Positions 17,201 through 25,456 of a stretch of DNA of 64,000 nt are shown one piece after another. The notes beneath the pieces are model-generated. The model ran no database searches. It saw only the letters and a list, made by a program, of their open reading frames with translations, and was not told the origin of the DNA. Source of the stretch: an uncultured Clostridium sp. (lineage in GTDB: Bacteria; Bacillota; Clostridia; Clostridiales; Clostridiaceae); assembly GCA_937927335.1 (NCBI GenBank), contig CALBDU010000004.1, forward strand, positions 1 to 64,000, given 5' to 3'. The number at the start of each line of letters is the position of its first letter. Within the stretch, counting starts at the first letter, position 1. The position numbers were made by a program, and so were the translations under genes.

Positions 17201-18504
17201 ACAAGGTTAAACAGGAAAAAGCCAGAGTTGTTTTTACAAAAGCAATGAAGAAAAACCACACAATATTGTGTCCTCAAATGTCCCCTATACACTTTGGTTT
17301 TGTACAGGAAGCCTTCAGAGCTTCAGGCTATAATCTGGAGGTGCTGCCATCTGTAGATAAAACTGCAGTAGAGGAAGGCTTGAAATATGTAAATAATGAT
17401 GCCTGCTATCCTTCCATAATAGTGGTTGGACAGTTGGTGGAAGCCCTTAAATCAGGAAAGTATGACCTTAGTAATACCTCTGTTATCATATCCCAGACTG
17501 GCGGGGGCTGCAGGGCTACAAACTATATAGGCTTTCTGAGAAAAGCACTTAAGGAAGCGGGTTTGGACAATATACCAGTAATATCTGCAAACTTTGCAGG
17601 ACTGGAAAAAAATCCAGGGTTTAAAATAACTCCATCCCTATTGAATAAGGCCCTTATGGCAATAGTATATGGAGACCTGTTCATGAGGGTTCTCTATAAG
17701 GTTAGACCTTATGAAAAAATAAAGGGCTCTTCAAACCTGCTTTATGAAAACTGGCAGGAAAGGTGCAGGTCAAATGTTAGGGACGGTAATCTGATAACCT
17801 TCAGAAATAATATAGACGGCATAGTGGAATCCTTTGACAATATAGAATTGAACGATATAGTAAAGCCTAAGGTAGGAATTGTAGGGGAGATACTTGTTAA
17901 ATTTCATCCTACTGCAAATAACAACATCGTTGATATAATTGAAAAGGAAGGCGCAGAGGCGGTTATGCCCGACCTTCTGGATTTCTTTCTTTACTGTGCT
18001 TATGATGCAAACTTCAAATATGAGTATTTGTCGGGCAGGTTTATGGATAAGGTTATTAAAAATTCATTTATCAGCTTTGTGGAGCTTTACAGAAAACACC
18101 TTAAGGAAGCTTTAAAAAGGAGCAAAAGGTTCCATCCCCCTGAGAGCATATATAAAATTGCCAAAGGTGCTGAAAAAATTGTGTCCCTGGGCAATCAGAC
18201 CGGGGAAGGCTGGTTTTTGACAGGTGAAATGGTGGAGCTTATAGAGAATGGTGTTAAAAATATTGTATGTATGCAGCCTTTTGCCTGCCTCCCAAATCAT
18301 GTCACAGGAAAAGGAATGATAAAGGAACTGAAAAGGGTCTATCCGGGCACCAATATTGCAGCAATAGATTATGACCCCGGTGCCAGCGAAGTTAATCAGC
18401 TTAACAGAATCAAGCTTATGCTGTCAGTGGCGTTTAAAACCCTTCAGGAACAAGGCGAAAAATATAATATAAACTCAAAGATAGCAATGGAAGATAAGAA
18501 ATAG
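14233..18504 (+). CDS. Fused 2-hydroxyacyl-CoA dehydratase activase-related protein (two BadF/HgdC ATPase domains)
   Basis: A 1423-residue cytoplasmic protein with two ASKHA ATPase domains of the BadF/HgdC type (GLDIGSTTVK at about 8, GIDAGSTTTK at about 322). A DUF2229-like region follows, with RCGKCANNCLL near 603, and then a C-terminal HgdB-like portion. HgdC is a homodimer whose two subunits share one [4Fe-4S] cluster through two Cys each. Here each domain keeps both: Cys125 and Cys164 in the first, Cys444 and Cys483 in the second, plus an extra Cys448. It could therefore form the cluster within one chain. Large proteins like this occur in many anaerobes with unknown substrate. No dehydratase subunits lie alongside. 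Confidence 0.86.
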   Translation: MRNLFHMGLDIGSTTVKVVISDHNDCVVYSTYQRHFSDIKSTIVDVINEAYDRFKDQYITVLVTGSGGLSVSKWLGVSFIQEVIACTNTVERYIPSTDVAIELGGEDAKITFFQGGIDQRMNGTCAGGTGAFIDQMASLLQTDAEGLNELAKNHRVIYPIAARCGVFAKTDIQPLLNEGAAKEDIAASVFQSVVNQTISGLACGKSIKGNVAFLGGPLYFLSELRKRFIETLKLTDKQVIFPKNSNLFVALGAAIGSKKEKEILFEELIAKLPQLSSQTEEQVQILRPLFKSVREYDEFRERHNIQVNRKSLEDYRGNSFLGIDAGSTTTKAALIDDHGNLLYSYYGSNEGSPLTSAVTIIKDLYAKLPEGVNIVNSAVTGYGEALIKAALSVDIGEVETVAHYKAADFFQPGVDFILDIGGQDMKCLKIKDGVIDSIMLNEACSSGCGSFIETFAHSLNMGVKDFAKAAAASKRPVDLGSRCTVFMNSRVKQAQKEGAEVGDISAGLAYSVIKNALFKVIKIRDPKELGNKIIVQGGTFYNDSVLRAFELVSEREAVRPDIAGIMGAFGAALIARERFEKDYSSTLLKPWELDSFDTEITMKRCGKCANNCLLTINHFSDGREFVSGNRCERGIGQEKNKFNIPNLFDYKYKRIFNYTPLKKEEAARGTVGVPRVLNIYENYPFWFTLFTELGFRVQISPRSSKSVYELGLETIPSESVCYPAKLTHGHIMSLVNQGIEFIFYPCIPYEQKEQREANNNYNCPIVTSYPEVIKNNMDVVRDKIRFMNCFLPIDNESRLIKRLSEELKDFDIPYQELTEAVRKAYLEDENVKNDIRHKGEEVLKYLENTGRKGIVLAGRPYHLDPEINHGIPDIITSYGMAVLTEDSVAHLGRVERPLRVVDQWVYHSRLYAAASFVAEQKRLELIQLNSFGCGLDAVTTDQVQDILRNHEKIYTVLKIDEGSNLGAVRIRIRSLIAAITERENSNFTPHKVKQEKARVVFTKAMKKNHTILCPQMSPIHFGFVQEAFRASGYNLEVLPSVDKTAVEEGLKYVNNDACYPSIIVVGQLVEALKSGKYDLSNTSVIISQTGGGCRATNYIGFLRKALKEAGLDNIPVISANFAGLEKNPGFKITPSLLNKALMAIVYGDLFMRVLYKVRPYEKIKGSSNLLYENWQERCRSNVRDGNLITFRNNIDGIVESFDNIELNDIVKPKVGIVGEILVKFHPTANNNIVDIIEKEGAEAVMPDLLDFFLYCAYDANFKYEYLSGRFMDKVIKNSFISFVELYRKHLKEALKRSKRFHPPESIYKIAKGAEKIVSLGNQTGEGWFLTGEMVELIENGVKNIVCMQPFACLPNHVTGKGMIKELKRVYPGTNIAAIDYDPGASEVNQLNRIKLMLSVAFKTLQEQGEKYNINSKIAMEDKK

Positions 18505-18527
18505 AGGGTGCAAACCCTCTATTTTAT
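18501..18527. terminator. Bidirectional terminator containing both stop codons
   Basis: ATAGAGGGT and ACCCTCTAT form a perfect 9-bp stem with a 4-nt loop, followed by TTTTAT. The stop codons of the plus-strand activase (18502-18504) and the minus-strand binding protein (18519-18521) both lie inside the stem. Confidence 0.85.
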
Positions 18528-19538
18528 ACTATCCATAGCTTTTTGAGAATAATCAGTGGTTACAATTTTTGAATAGGCAGGTCTGGTTGGTATCAATTCC
18601 TTCTTATAGCTTTGAATTATATCCATAAGTCTGTTTAAGTTTTCTTCCTTTAAGGTTGGATCTATAGCATATGCATTTATTTCCCTGTAGTTTTTAACCA
18701 CATTTGTCAGGATGGCTTCATCAGTGCCTGGGAAGAACTGCTTGATGGCTGCAGCTGTTTCAGCATCATTGTGCTTCTGCACCCAGATCTGTCCCTTATA
18801 GATTGCATTTGTGAATTTTTGAATAACATCCGGATTTTTTTCCATATAGGATTTTGTTGCATAGAAACAGGTATAGGGTATTGTACCCGCAGATTTTCCT
18901 ACTGATGCAACTATATAGCCGGCCTTTTCCTTTTCAAGCATGCTGCCTGTGGGTTCAAACAGGGCTACATAATCTCCGGTGCCTGCCTTAAAAGCCCCTG
19001 CCGTGGCAGTATAAGCAACATTCGTTATTAGATTTACATCCTTTCCAGGAGTTAAACCATGATTTCTAAGTACATATTCCAGAGCCATTTCAGGTACTCC
19101 TCCAGGTCTTCCCCCTATTATGGATTTTCCCTTAAGTGATTCCCAGGTAAAGCTATTATCCTTAGTCCTACCAACTAGAAATGATCCGTCGGTTTGAGTG
19201 AGCTGAGCAAAGAGCACAGGGTAGTCCTGTCTGTTCTGATTATAGATGTATATTACTTGTTCAGGCCCGCTGAAGCCTATATCAGAACTTCCGCTAATAA
19301 CCTCCTGCATGGTTTTGTCTGCACCCTGACCTGTGGAAAGTTCGATATTAAGGCCTTCATCCTTAAAAAAGCCTTGAGATATGGCTGCGTACATGGGAGC
19401 ATAAAATACGGACCTTGCCACCTCGTTTAACTTTACTGTTTTAAGAGTGTTATTGGCTGTGCTTTTACCGCAGCCGGAAAACAGTGAAAGGGTAAATGCT
19501 AAAATAACAAGAATTAAAGGAAGTTTTTTTATTTTCAT
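18519..19538 (-). CDS. ABC transporter substrate-binding lipoprotein (SsuA/NMT1 type)
   Basis: A 339-residue secreted lipoprotein: basic N-terminus, hydrophobic segment and lipobox LFSGC (Cys at about 23). The mature domain is the periplasmic-binding-protein-like II fold of the NMT1/SsuA group, with AVFYAPMYAAISQGFF-like start (here VARSVFYAPMYAAISQGFF) and SGSSDIGFSGPEQVI. Such proteins bind aliphatic sulfonates, nitrate or thiamine pyrimidine precursors. It is the likely partner of the permease and ATPase at 12.5-14.0 kb, from which it is split by the activase gene. No riboswitch is visible upstream. Confidence 0.87.
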   Translation of the reverse strand: MKIKKLPLILVILAFTLSLFSGCGKSTANNTLKTVKLNEVARSVFYAPMYAAISQGFFKDEGLNIELSTGQGADKTMQEVISGSSDIGFSGPEQVIYIYNQNRQDYPVLFAQLTQTDGSFLVGRTKDNSFTWESLKGKSIIGGRPGGVPEMALEYVLRNHGLTPGKDVNLITNVAYTATAGAFKAGTGDYVALFEPTGSMLEKEKAGYIVASVGKSAGTIPYTCFYATKSYMEKNPDVIQKFTNAIYKGQIWVQKHNDAETAAAIKQFFPGTDEAILTNVVKNYREINAYAIDPTLKEENLNRLMDIIQSYKKELIPTRPAYSKIVTTDYSQKAMDSIK

Positions 19539-19604
19539 AAGCCCTCCTAAGATTTTTTTATCTATTCATATTATGCTGAAGCAATATATTTTGTGAAAAA
19601 GTAC

Positions 19605-19632
19605 TTGACAGTTGATTTTTAAATAATATAAT
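19605..19632 (+). promoter_or_regulatory. Sigma-A promoter of the valS T-box operon
   Basis: TTGACA at 19605-19610 and TATAAT at 19627-19632 are both perfect consensus, with a 16-bp spacer. The start would fall just before the T-box leader. Confidence 0.8.
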
Positions 19633-19644
19633 AGTATTAATATG

Positions 19645-19870
19645 ATAAGCTTTGATAAAGAGGAGTAGGAAGGCTAGGTATCAAGAGAGGAAATTCATTT
19701 GCTGAAAGATTTTCCATACTGAAACTTCTGAAGGTAGCTTTGGAGCTTCTCTGCTGAACATTAGTAGGCAGAGACGGTGGTCTTTACCGTTAAATTTTTA
19801 AGAGCCTGTTTTATTGCAGGAAAAAAGGTGGTAACGCGGTTCCTCGTCCTTTTATGGACGGGGATTTTTT
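19645..19870 (+). promoter_or_regulatory. T-box leader of valS (specifier GTA, Val)
   Basis: The leader contains the conserved T-box AGGTGGTAACGCGG at 19826-19839 and a terminator (CCTCGTCC 19842-19849 with GGACGGGG 19856-19863, then a T run). Aligning it with the thrS and pheS leaders of this window on the pattern tgaa-N-NNN-N-c-ttgg-ag gives GTA at 19734-19736 as specifier codon, matching valine. Uncharged tRNA-Val should stabilise the antiterminator and turn on valS-folC. Confidence 0.92.
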
Positions 19871-19890
19871 TATTAAAAGGAGGAATTATT

Positions 19891-22539
19891 ATGGAAGATT
19901 CAAAAAACATCCAAAAAAATTATGATCCAAAGGAATTTGAAGAAAGAATTTATAGTATGTGGCAGGAGAAGGGTTATTTCACTCCTGAGATCGATGAAAA
20001 TAAAACCCCTTACACCATTGTGCTTCCCCCACCTAATATAACTGGAAGGCTTCATCTTGGCCATGCGCTGGATGACACAATCCAGGATATTATCATAAGA
20101 ACTAAAAGAATGCAGGGCTACAGCACTCTCTGGCTTCCAGGCCAGGACCATGCCAGCATAGCCACAGAAGTAAAGGTGGAAAATGAGCTTCTTAAGAAGG
20201 GTCTTAAGAAAAGGGAAATGGGCAGAGACGCTTTTCTTGAAAAAGTTTGGGAATGGTCAGACGAGTACAGGGAAAACATCAGGCAGCAGGTTAAAAAACT
20301 GGGCTGCTCAGTAGATTTTACAAGAGAAGCCTTTACTATGGATGAGAGATTAAACAGAGCTGTAAGGACTGTTTTTGTTAAGCTGTATGAGGACGGACTT
20401 ATATATCAGGGAAATAGGATCATAAACTGGTGTCCAAAATGCAAAACAGCAATATCTGATGCAGAAATTGAATACAACGAGCAGGAAGGACATTTCTGGC
20501 ATATAAAATATCCTATAAAGGGAAGTGAGGAATATCTCACTATTGCCACCACCAGGCCTGAAACAATGCTGGGAGATACTGCAGTAGCAGTAAATCCAAA
20601 GGATGAAAGATATACTAACCTTATTGGAAAAACAGTAATTCTTCCACTACTTAACAAGGAAATTCCCATAATTGCTGATGAATATGTAGATATGGAATTT
20701 GGAACAGGAGCCGTTAAAATAACACCGGCTCATGACCCTAACGATTACCAGGTTGGAAAGAGACATGACCTTCCTGAGCCTAATATAATGAATGAAGATG
20801 GAACCATCAATCTAAAAGGCTGCAAGTATGACGGCCTGGATAGATATGAAGCAAGAAAGCAGATGGTTGCTGACCTTGAGAAACAGGGCCTGCTTTTAAA
20901 GGTTGAAGCTCATACACACAACGTGGGCTGCCATGACAGGTGCGGAGTAGTAATTGAACCTATGACCTCCAAGCAATGGTTTGTTAAGATGGAACCCTTG
21001 GCAAAGCCTGCTATAGATGCAGTTAGAAATAAGGACATAAAATTTGTACCGGAAAGATTTGACAAGACCTATTTCAACTGGATGGAAAATATCCAGGACT
21101 GGTGCATATCAAGACAGCTGTGGTGGGGTCACAGAATACCTGTTTGGTACTGCAAGGACTGCGGAGAGGTTATAGTTTCAGTAGAACCTGCAGAGAAATG
21201 TCCAAAGTGTGGCAGTACAAATCTTATTCAGGATAATGATGTACTTGACACCTGGTTCAGCTCAGCATTATGGCCTTTCTCAACCTTAGGCTGGCCGGAT
21301 GAAACACCGGATTTGAAATATTTCTATCCAAATAATACTCTGGTTACAGGCTACGACATAATTTTCTTCTGGGTAGCAAGAATGATTTTTTCAGGTTTAT
21401 ACTGCATGAATGATATACCATTTGAGCATGTACTTGTACATGGTATTGTAAGGGATTCTGATGGCAGGAAAATGTCAAAATCCCTGGGTAACGGAGTAGA
21501 CCCAATTGAAGTAATTGAGCAGTTTGGAGCGGACGCACTAAGATTTGCCCTTATTAACGGAAATGCTCCAGGCAATGATATCCGCTACTATCCTGAAAGG
21601 GTTGAGGCAGCAAGAAATTTTGCAAACAAAATGTGGAATGCATCAAGGTTTGTTCTGATGAATCTGGACAGGGAGCTTATGGACAAATACAAGGACTGCA
21701 AAAACTACAGCGCAGCAGACCAGTGGATACTTTCCAGAGTAAATACATTAGTTATGGAAATGACAGACAATATTGAAAAATTCGAGCTGGGAATAGCGTC
21801 CCAAAAAATTTACGACTTTATATGGGGGGAACTGTGCGACTGGTATATTGAGCTGGTAAAGCCTGCTCTTTATGGGGACGATGAAGAAGCAAAGGGAGTT
21901 GTATTCAACGTAATATACAGTGTTCTTTCCAAAAGCTTGCAGCTTTTACACCCCTTTATGCCTTTTATTACCGAGGAAATATTCATGCATCTTGAAACTG
22001 AATATGAATCCATAGCTGTATCAAGATGGCCTGAATATGATGCTTCAGCAGCCAATGAAAAGGCAGAAAAGGAAATGGAATATATAATTGAGGCTATAAA
22101 GGCTCTCCGAAATGTAAGAACCGAAATGAATGTACCTCCTTCAAGAAAAGCAAAGCTTATGGTTTTTGTCACAGAAGCAGCTGCCAAAGAGGCATTCATG
22201 GATGGAGAAGCTTACTTCATGAAGCTTGCATCCGCCAGTGAAGTTTCATTTATTGATGAAAAGAAGGATCTCCCTGAAAACATAGTATCAGTAGTTTCAA
22301 GAGGAGCGGAAATGTTTATTCCTATGCTGGATTTGGTGGATGCAGAAAAGGAAATTGAGAGGCTTAATAAGGAAAAGGAAAACCTTGAATGGGAAATAGA
22401 GAGAGTAAAGAGCAAGCTGGCAAATGAAAAATTTGTTTCCAAGGCTCCTGCGGCAGTAGTTGAAGAGGAAAGACAGAAGGGCGAAAAATACAAGGAAATG
22501 CTGGAGGCTGTGATCTCCAGACTTAAAGCATTTAAGTAA
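19891..22539 (+). CDS. Valyl-tRNA synthetase
   Basis: An 882-residue class I synthetase charging tRNA-Val. It has the HIGH-type motif PPNITGRLHLGHALD near the N-terminus, the editing (CP1) domain with TTRPETMLGDTAVAV, the KMSKS motif in DGRKMSKSLGNG, and a C-terminal coiled-coil arm (about 815-880). I start at ATG 19891 with AGGAGG upstream; an in-frame extension to 19777 would run through the T-box terminator and is wrong. It is first in an operon with folC. Confidence 0.97.
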   Translation: MEDSKNIQKNYDPKEFEERIYSMWQEKGYFTPEIDENKTPYTIVLPPPNITGRLHLGHALDDTIQDIIIRTKRMQGYSTLWLPGQDHASIATEVKVENELLKKGLKKREMGRDAFLEKVWEWSDEYRENIRQQVKKLGCSVDFTREAFTMDERLNRAVRTVFVKLYEDGLIYQGNRIINWCPKCKTAISDAEIEYNEQEGHFWHIKYPIKGSEEYLTIATTRPETMLGDTAVAVNPKDERYTNLIGKTVILPLLNKEIPIIADEYVDMEFGTGAVKITPAHDPNDYQVGKRHDLPEPNIMNEDGTINLKGCKYDGLDRYEARKQMVADLEKQGLLLKVEAHTHNVGCHDRCGVVIEPMTSKQWFVKMEPLAKPAIDAVRNKDIKFVPERFDKTYFNWMENIQDWCISRQLWWGHRIPVWYCKDCGEVIVSVEPAEKCPKCGSTNLIQDNDVLDTWFSSALWPFSTLGWPDETPDLKYFYPNNTLVTGYDIIFFWVARMIFSGLYCMNDIPFEHVLVHGIVRDSDGRKMSKSLGNGVDPIEVIEQFGADALRFALINGNAPGNDIRYYPERVEAARNFANKMWNASRFVLMNLDRELMDKYKDCKNYSAADQWILSRVNTLVMEMTDNIEKFELGIASQKIYDFIWGELCDWYIELVKPALYGDDEEAKGVVFNVIYSVLSKSLQLLHPFMPFITEEIFMHLETEYESIAVSRWPEYDASAANEKAEKEMEYIIEAIKALRNVRTEMNVPPSRKAKLMVFVTEAAAKEAFMDGEAYFMKLASASEVSFIDEKKDLPENIVSVVSRGAEMFIPMLDLVDAEKEIERLNKEKENLEWEIERVKSKLANEKFVSKAPAAVVEEERQKGEKYKEMLEAVISRLKAFK

Positions 22540-22551
22540 GAAGGTAGTTTA

Positions 22552-23841
22552 ATGAAATATGAAGCAGCTATGGCTTATATAGAAAATACTGCGAAATTCG
22601 GCAGCAACCTGGGCCTGGAGAGAACAGAGAAAATACTGGAGCTTCTAGGTAACCCCCACTTAGCACTAAAATGCATCCATGTGGCGGGAACCAATGGCAA
22701 GGGGTCTACATCAGCCATGATAAACAGCATATTAATAGAAGCAGGCTACAAGGTGGGGATGTATACATCCCCATACCTTGAGGAATTTGAAGAAAGAATT
22801 CAAGTAAACAATTTAAATATTCCAAAGGATGACCTGGCAGATATGGTAACTGAAGTATCGGAAGCAGTTAAAAAGGTCATAGAGCTTGGGTTTGATCATC
22901 CAACGGAATTTGAGATTATTACCTGTGCCATGTTCCTGTACTTCAGCAGAAAGGCTGTTGATTATGCTGTGGTGGAGGTGGGGCTTGGCGGCAGGCTGGA
23001 TTCCACAAATGTTATAAGACCCATATTGTCTGTAATAACATCAATCAGTATGGACCACACAGGAATATTGGGCAGCACTCTTAAGGAAATTGCATGGGAA
23101 AAGGCAGGAATAATAAAACAATCAGTACCTGTGATTTCATATCCTCAAAAAACTGATGCAGAAAAGGTTATTTCAGACAGATGCAGTAAACTTAACTGTG
23201 AACTAGTGAAAGTAAAAATGGATTCCCCGAGATTTAAAGGGGTGGAGGACGGTTGTCAGCTACTTGATCTGGATACTGGAAAAAAGGTATACTCCATCAG
23301 GCTTTCTCTCCTTGGAAAATATCAGCTGCTTAACTGCGCCACAGCAGTAACTGCAGCAGAGAAGCTCATGGAACTGGGACTTAAAATTACTGATGAACAA
23401 ATCAGCACTGCCCTTAGTAAGGTGAAATGGATTGGAAGGCTGGAGATACTTCGCAAGGAGCCCCTGGTGGTAATTGACGGCGCTCATAATATTGATGGTA
23501 TTAGAGAACTTAGAGACAGCGTGAAAAAATATTTCAGCTACCGCCGGATAATTTTAATAATAGGTATACTTAGGGATAAGCAGGTGGAGGAAATGATAAG
23601 CACCATTGTGCCCATGGCAGAAAGCGTAATTGCTGTTACTCCTAACAGCACCAGGGCAGAAGGGGCTGATGAGCTTAATGAAGTTATCAAAAGGTACAAT
23701 GGGGATACGGAAGCATTTGACAACTACAGGGGGGCCTATAAAAGAGCTCTTGAACTTGCCAAACCAGAGGATCTTATACTTGTATGCGGTTCACTTTATA
23801 TGATAGGCGACATGAGAAAAATAATAAGGACCTGGGATTAA
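22552..23841 (+). CDS. Folylpolyglutamate synthase / dihydrofolate synthase
   Basis: A 429-residue Mur-ligase-family enzyme that adds glutamate to folate (and possibly to dihydropteroate). The P-loop HVAGTNGKGSTSAM is at about 43-56, the catalytic VEVGLGGRLDSTNV and SMDHTGILG sections are intact, and the C-terminal ligase domain has IDGAHNIDG. It starts 12 bp after valS with an AGAAGGTAG ribosome-binding site and is probably under valS T-box control, a common clostridial and bacillar arrangement. Confidence 0.95.
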   Translation: MKYEAAMAYIENTAKFGSNLGLERTEKILELLGNPHLALKCIHVAGTNGKGSTSAMINSILIEAGYKVGMYTSPYLEEFEERIQVNNLNIPKDDLADMVTEVSEAVKKVIELGFDHPTEFEIITCAMFLYFSRKAVDYAVVEVGLGGRLDSTNVIRPILSVITSISMDHTGILGSTLKEIAWEKAGIIKQSVPVISYPQKTDAEKVISDRCSKLNCELVKVKMDSPRFKGVEDGCQLLDLDTGKKVYSIRLSLLGKYQLLNCATAVTAAEKLMELGLKITDEQISTALSKVKWIGRLEILRKEPLVVIDGAHNIDGIRELRDSVKKYFSYRRIILIIGILRDKQVEEMISTIVPMAESVIAVTPNSTRAEGADELNEVIKRYNGDTEAFDNYRGAYKRALELAKPEDLILVCGSLYMIGDMRKIIRTWD

Positions 23842-23863
23842 GAAATTAATCCAGGTCCTTAAA
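23828..23863 (+). terminator. Probable terminator of the valS-folC operon
   Basis: AGGACCTGG-GATT and AATCCAGGTCCT pair with one bulge; the left arm overlaps the last codons of folC. The downstream T tract is poor (AAATTATTTC), so efficiency is uncertain. Confidence 0.5.
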
Positions 23864-23931
23864 TTATTTCTGAGTATTTTATAATCCAAATACCAAAAGC
23901 CATCATATTATATCTGTGAGGAGGTGGCAGT

Positions 23932-24810
23932 ATGAGCTTATTGTTTGTATGCGATACTTCAGCGGATTGTATATCAAAGATAGATCCGCAGCAGTTTAAG
24001 GAGGTTTGCAGGATTGATCTCAAGGGATCAGATGATAAAAGAATAGGGCCCCACGGTATATGCAAATATAAAAATTATATAATAACAGCAAACAGCTACA
24101 GCAATACTGTTTCTATAGTTAATATTGAAGGGAATTCTGGTGTATCCCATAAGTTTATAGGCATGCATTGCAATGATGTAACAGTAGTGGACAGGTTAGC
24201 ATTTGTAATTTGCGGTGACTTAAACAGTGTTGTGGTGCTTGACCTTGGCAACATGAATGTTGTGGAGGTTATTCCCTGTGGCAGCCAGCCCCATAGCATA
24301 TCTGCAAATAGAAAATTGCTCTTGGTAGCCAATCTGGACAATGACAGCATATCCCTTATAGATGTATCTCATAAAAGAAGCAGAATAAACATCAGAGTTG
24401 GTCCTTACCCTACAAAAGCTATCTTCACCCTGGACGGAAAGTTTGTGCTGGTTTGTGAAAGCAATATGGGATCTGATTATAAGGGCTGCATCAGCATAAT
24501 TTCATTAAAAACCAGAAGCATAATTCACAGGATTGCTGTGGGATGCTTTCCAACAGATATGTATTGTGATGAAAAATTTCTTTATGTTTCAAACTTTGGT
24601 GAAGGTACCGTAAGTATAGTGGATATAAATAATTATATTGAAGTGAAAAAAATTATTATCGGCGGAATGCCCAGAGGTATAGTATCACAGGGGAAAAACT
24701 TATTTATTGGTGATAACTACAATAACATGCTTATTAAGGTTAATTATGAAAATGAGTATAAAAGAAAAATACCCATAGGGCAGGAGCCTACAGGCATGAT
24801 TTTAGTTTAG
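23932..24810 (+). CDS. YVTN-type beta-propeller protein
   Basis: A 292-residue protein made of about seven repeated blades of the YncE/YVTN kind, for example SYSNTVSIVN, NLDNDSISLIDV and FGEGTVSIVDINN, each followed by a turn such as VGPYPTKAIF or VGCFPTDMY. No signal peptide is present, so it appears cytoplasmic or spore-associated. Propellers bind ligands or proteins; no catalytic residues are evident. GAGGAGGTGG precedes the ATG. It ends in a 4-bp convergent overlap with the next gene. Confidence 0.82.
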   Translation: MSLLFVCDTSADCISKIDPQQFKEVCRIDLKGSDDKRIGPHGICKYKNYIITANSYSNTVSIVNIEGNSGVSHKFIGMHCNDVTVVDRLAFVICGDLNSVVVLDLGNMNVVEVIPCGSQPHSISANRKLLLVANLDNDSISLIDVSHKRSRINIRVGPYPTKAIFTLDGKFVLVCESNMGSDYKGCISIISLKTRSIIHRIAVGCFPTDMYCDEKFLYVSNFGEGTVSIVDINNYIEVKKIIIGGMPRGIVSQGKNLFIGDNYNNMLIKVNYENEYKRKIPIGQEPTGMILV

Positions 24811-25337
24811 CTGTTTTCAGTCAAAAGGTTGATTATTGAACTGTAAAGCTCGGAACAGCTGCTTTTCCATTTTGTACACAATTCCCGGGCCTGTTTATTT
24901 GATGCTACGTTAAGCTTTATATCAATTAATATGGAGTCGCCCTCCATAGCCTTCAGGTTTACAATAAAGTTATCCTTATGCTCTATGGTGTAATCTGCAG
25001 TTACAGTTACTTCTTTTTTGATTTTTTCAAGGTGACTGCTTATATAGGTTTCAACCACCTCAAGCTTTCTTGGGGATATTCTTACACCAAAAAGCTCAAG
25101 AACCTTAACTCCCTTCTCGGTAATTACCAGCCTGTTGCTGCCGCCCACACTTGTGCTTTTAATAAAATCCGATGCAAGTAATTCTGATATATACTGCTGA
25201 AGGGTAAAATAATTTATCAGGTTGTTTTCCAGCACCAGCTCAGTAATCTGGGTATTTGAAACCGGGAATTTTATTCTATTTACAATATACAGCAGAAGAA
25301 GCTTGTTTTCTGCTAATTCCAAGGTATCCTCAAACAT
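24807..25337 (-). CDS. DUF4364 family protein
   Basis: A 176-residue protein whose N-terminal half (about 10-90) looks like a winged helix of the PadR/MarR kind (NKLLLLYIVNRIKFPVSN, then SNRLVITEKGVKVLELFG). The C-terminal half is an alpha/beta domain. Clostridia commonly carry one such protein, of unknown function; a DNA-binding role is inference. I start at 25337 because GGAGGT sits upstream; an extension to 25364 has no ribosome-binding site. Confidence 0.75.
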   Translation of the reverse strand: MFEDTLELAENKLLLLYIVNRIKFPVSNTQITELVLENNLINYFTLQQYISELLASDFIKSTSVGGSNRLVITEKGVKVLELFGVRISPRKLEVVETYISSHLEKIKKEVTVTADYTIEHKDNFIVNLKAMEGDSILIDIKLNVASNKQARELCTKWKSSCSELYSSIINLLTENS

Positions 25338-25456
25338 TATAGACCTCCAAATCAGAATAATCACATAAAATATTATATCATATAAATACTTTTTTGTAAT
25401 ATTTATAGGTGCCGATACTATATAAATTATATAGAGTTTTTTTGCGGAGGAAATTT

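Noticed and set aside
19539..19640. TPP riboswitch before the NMT1-type binding protein
   Set aside because: No CUGAGA or related core is present upstream on the minus strand; the structured RNA here is the plus-strand valS T-box.
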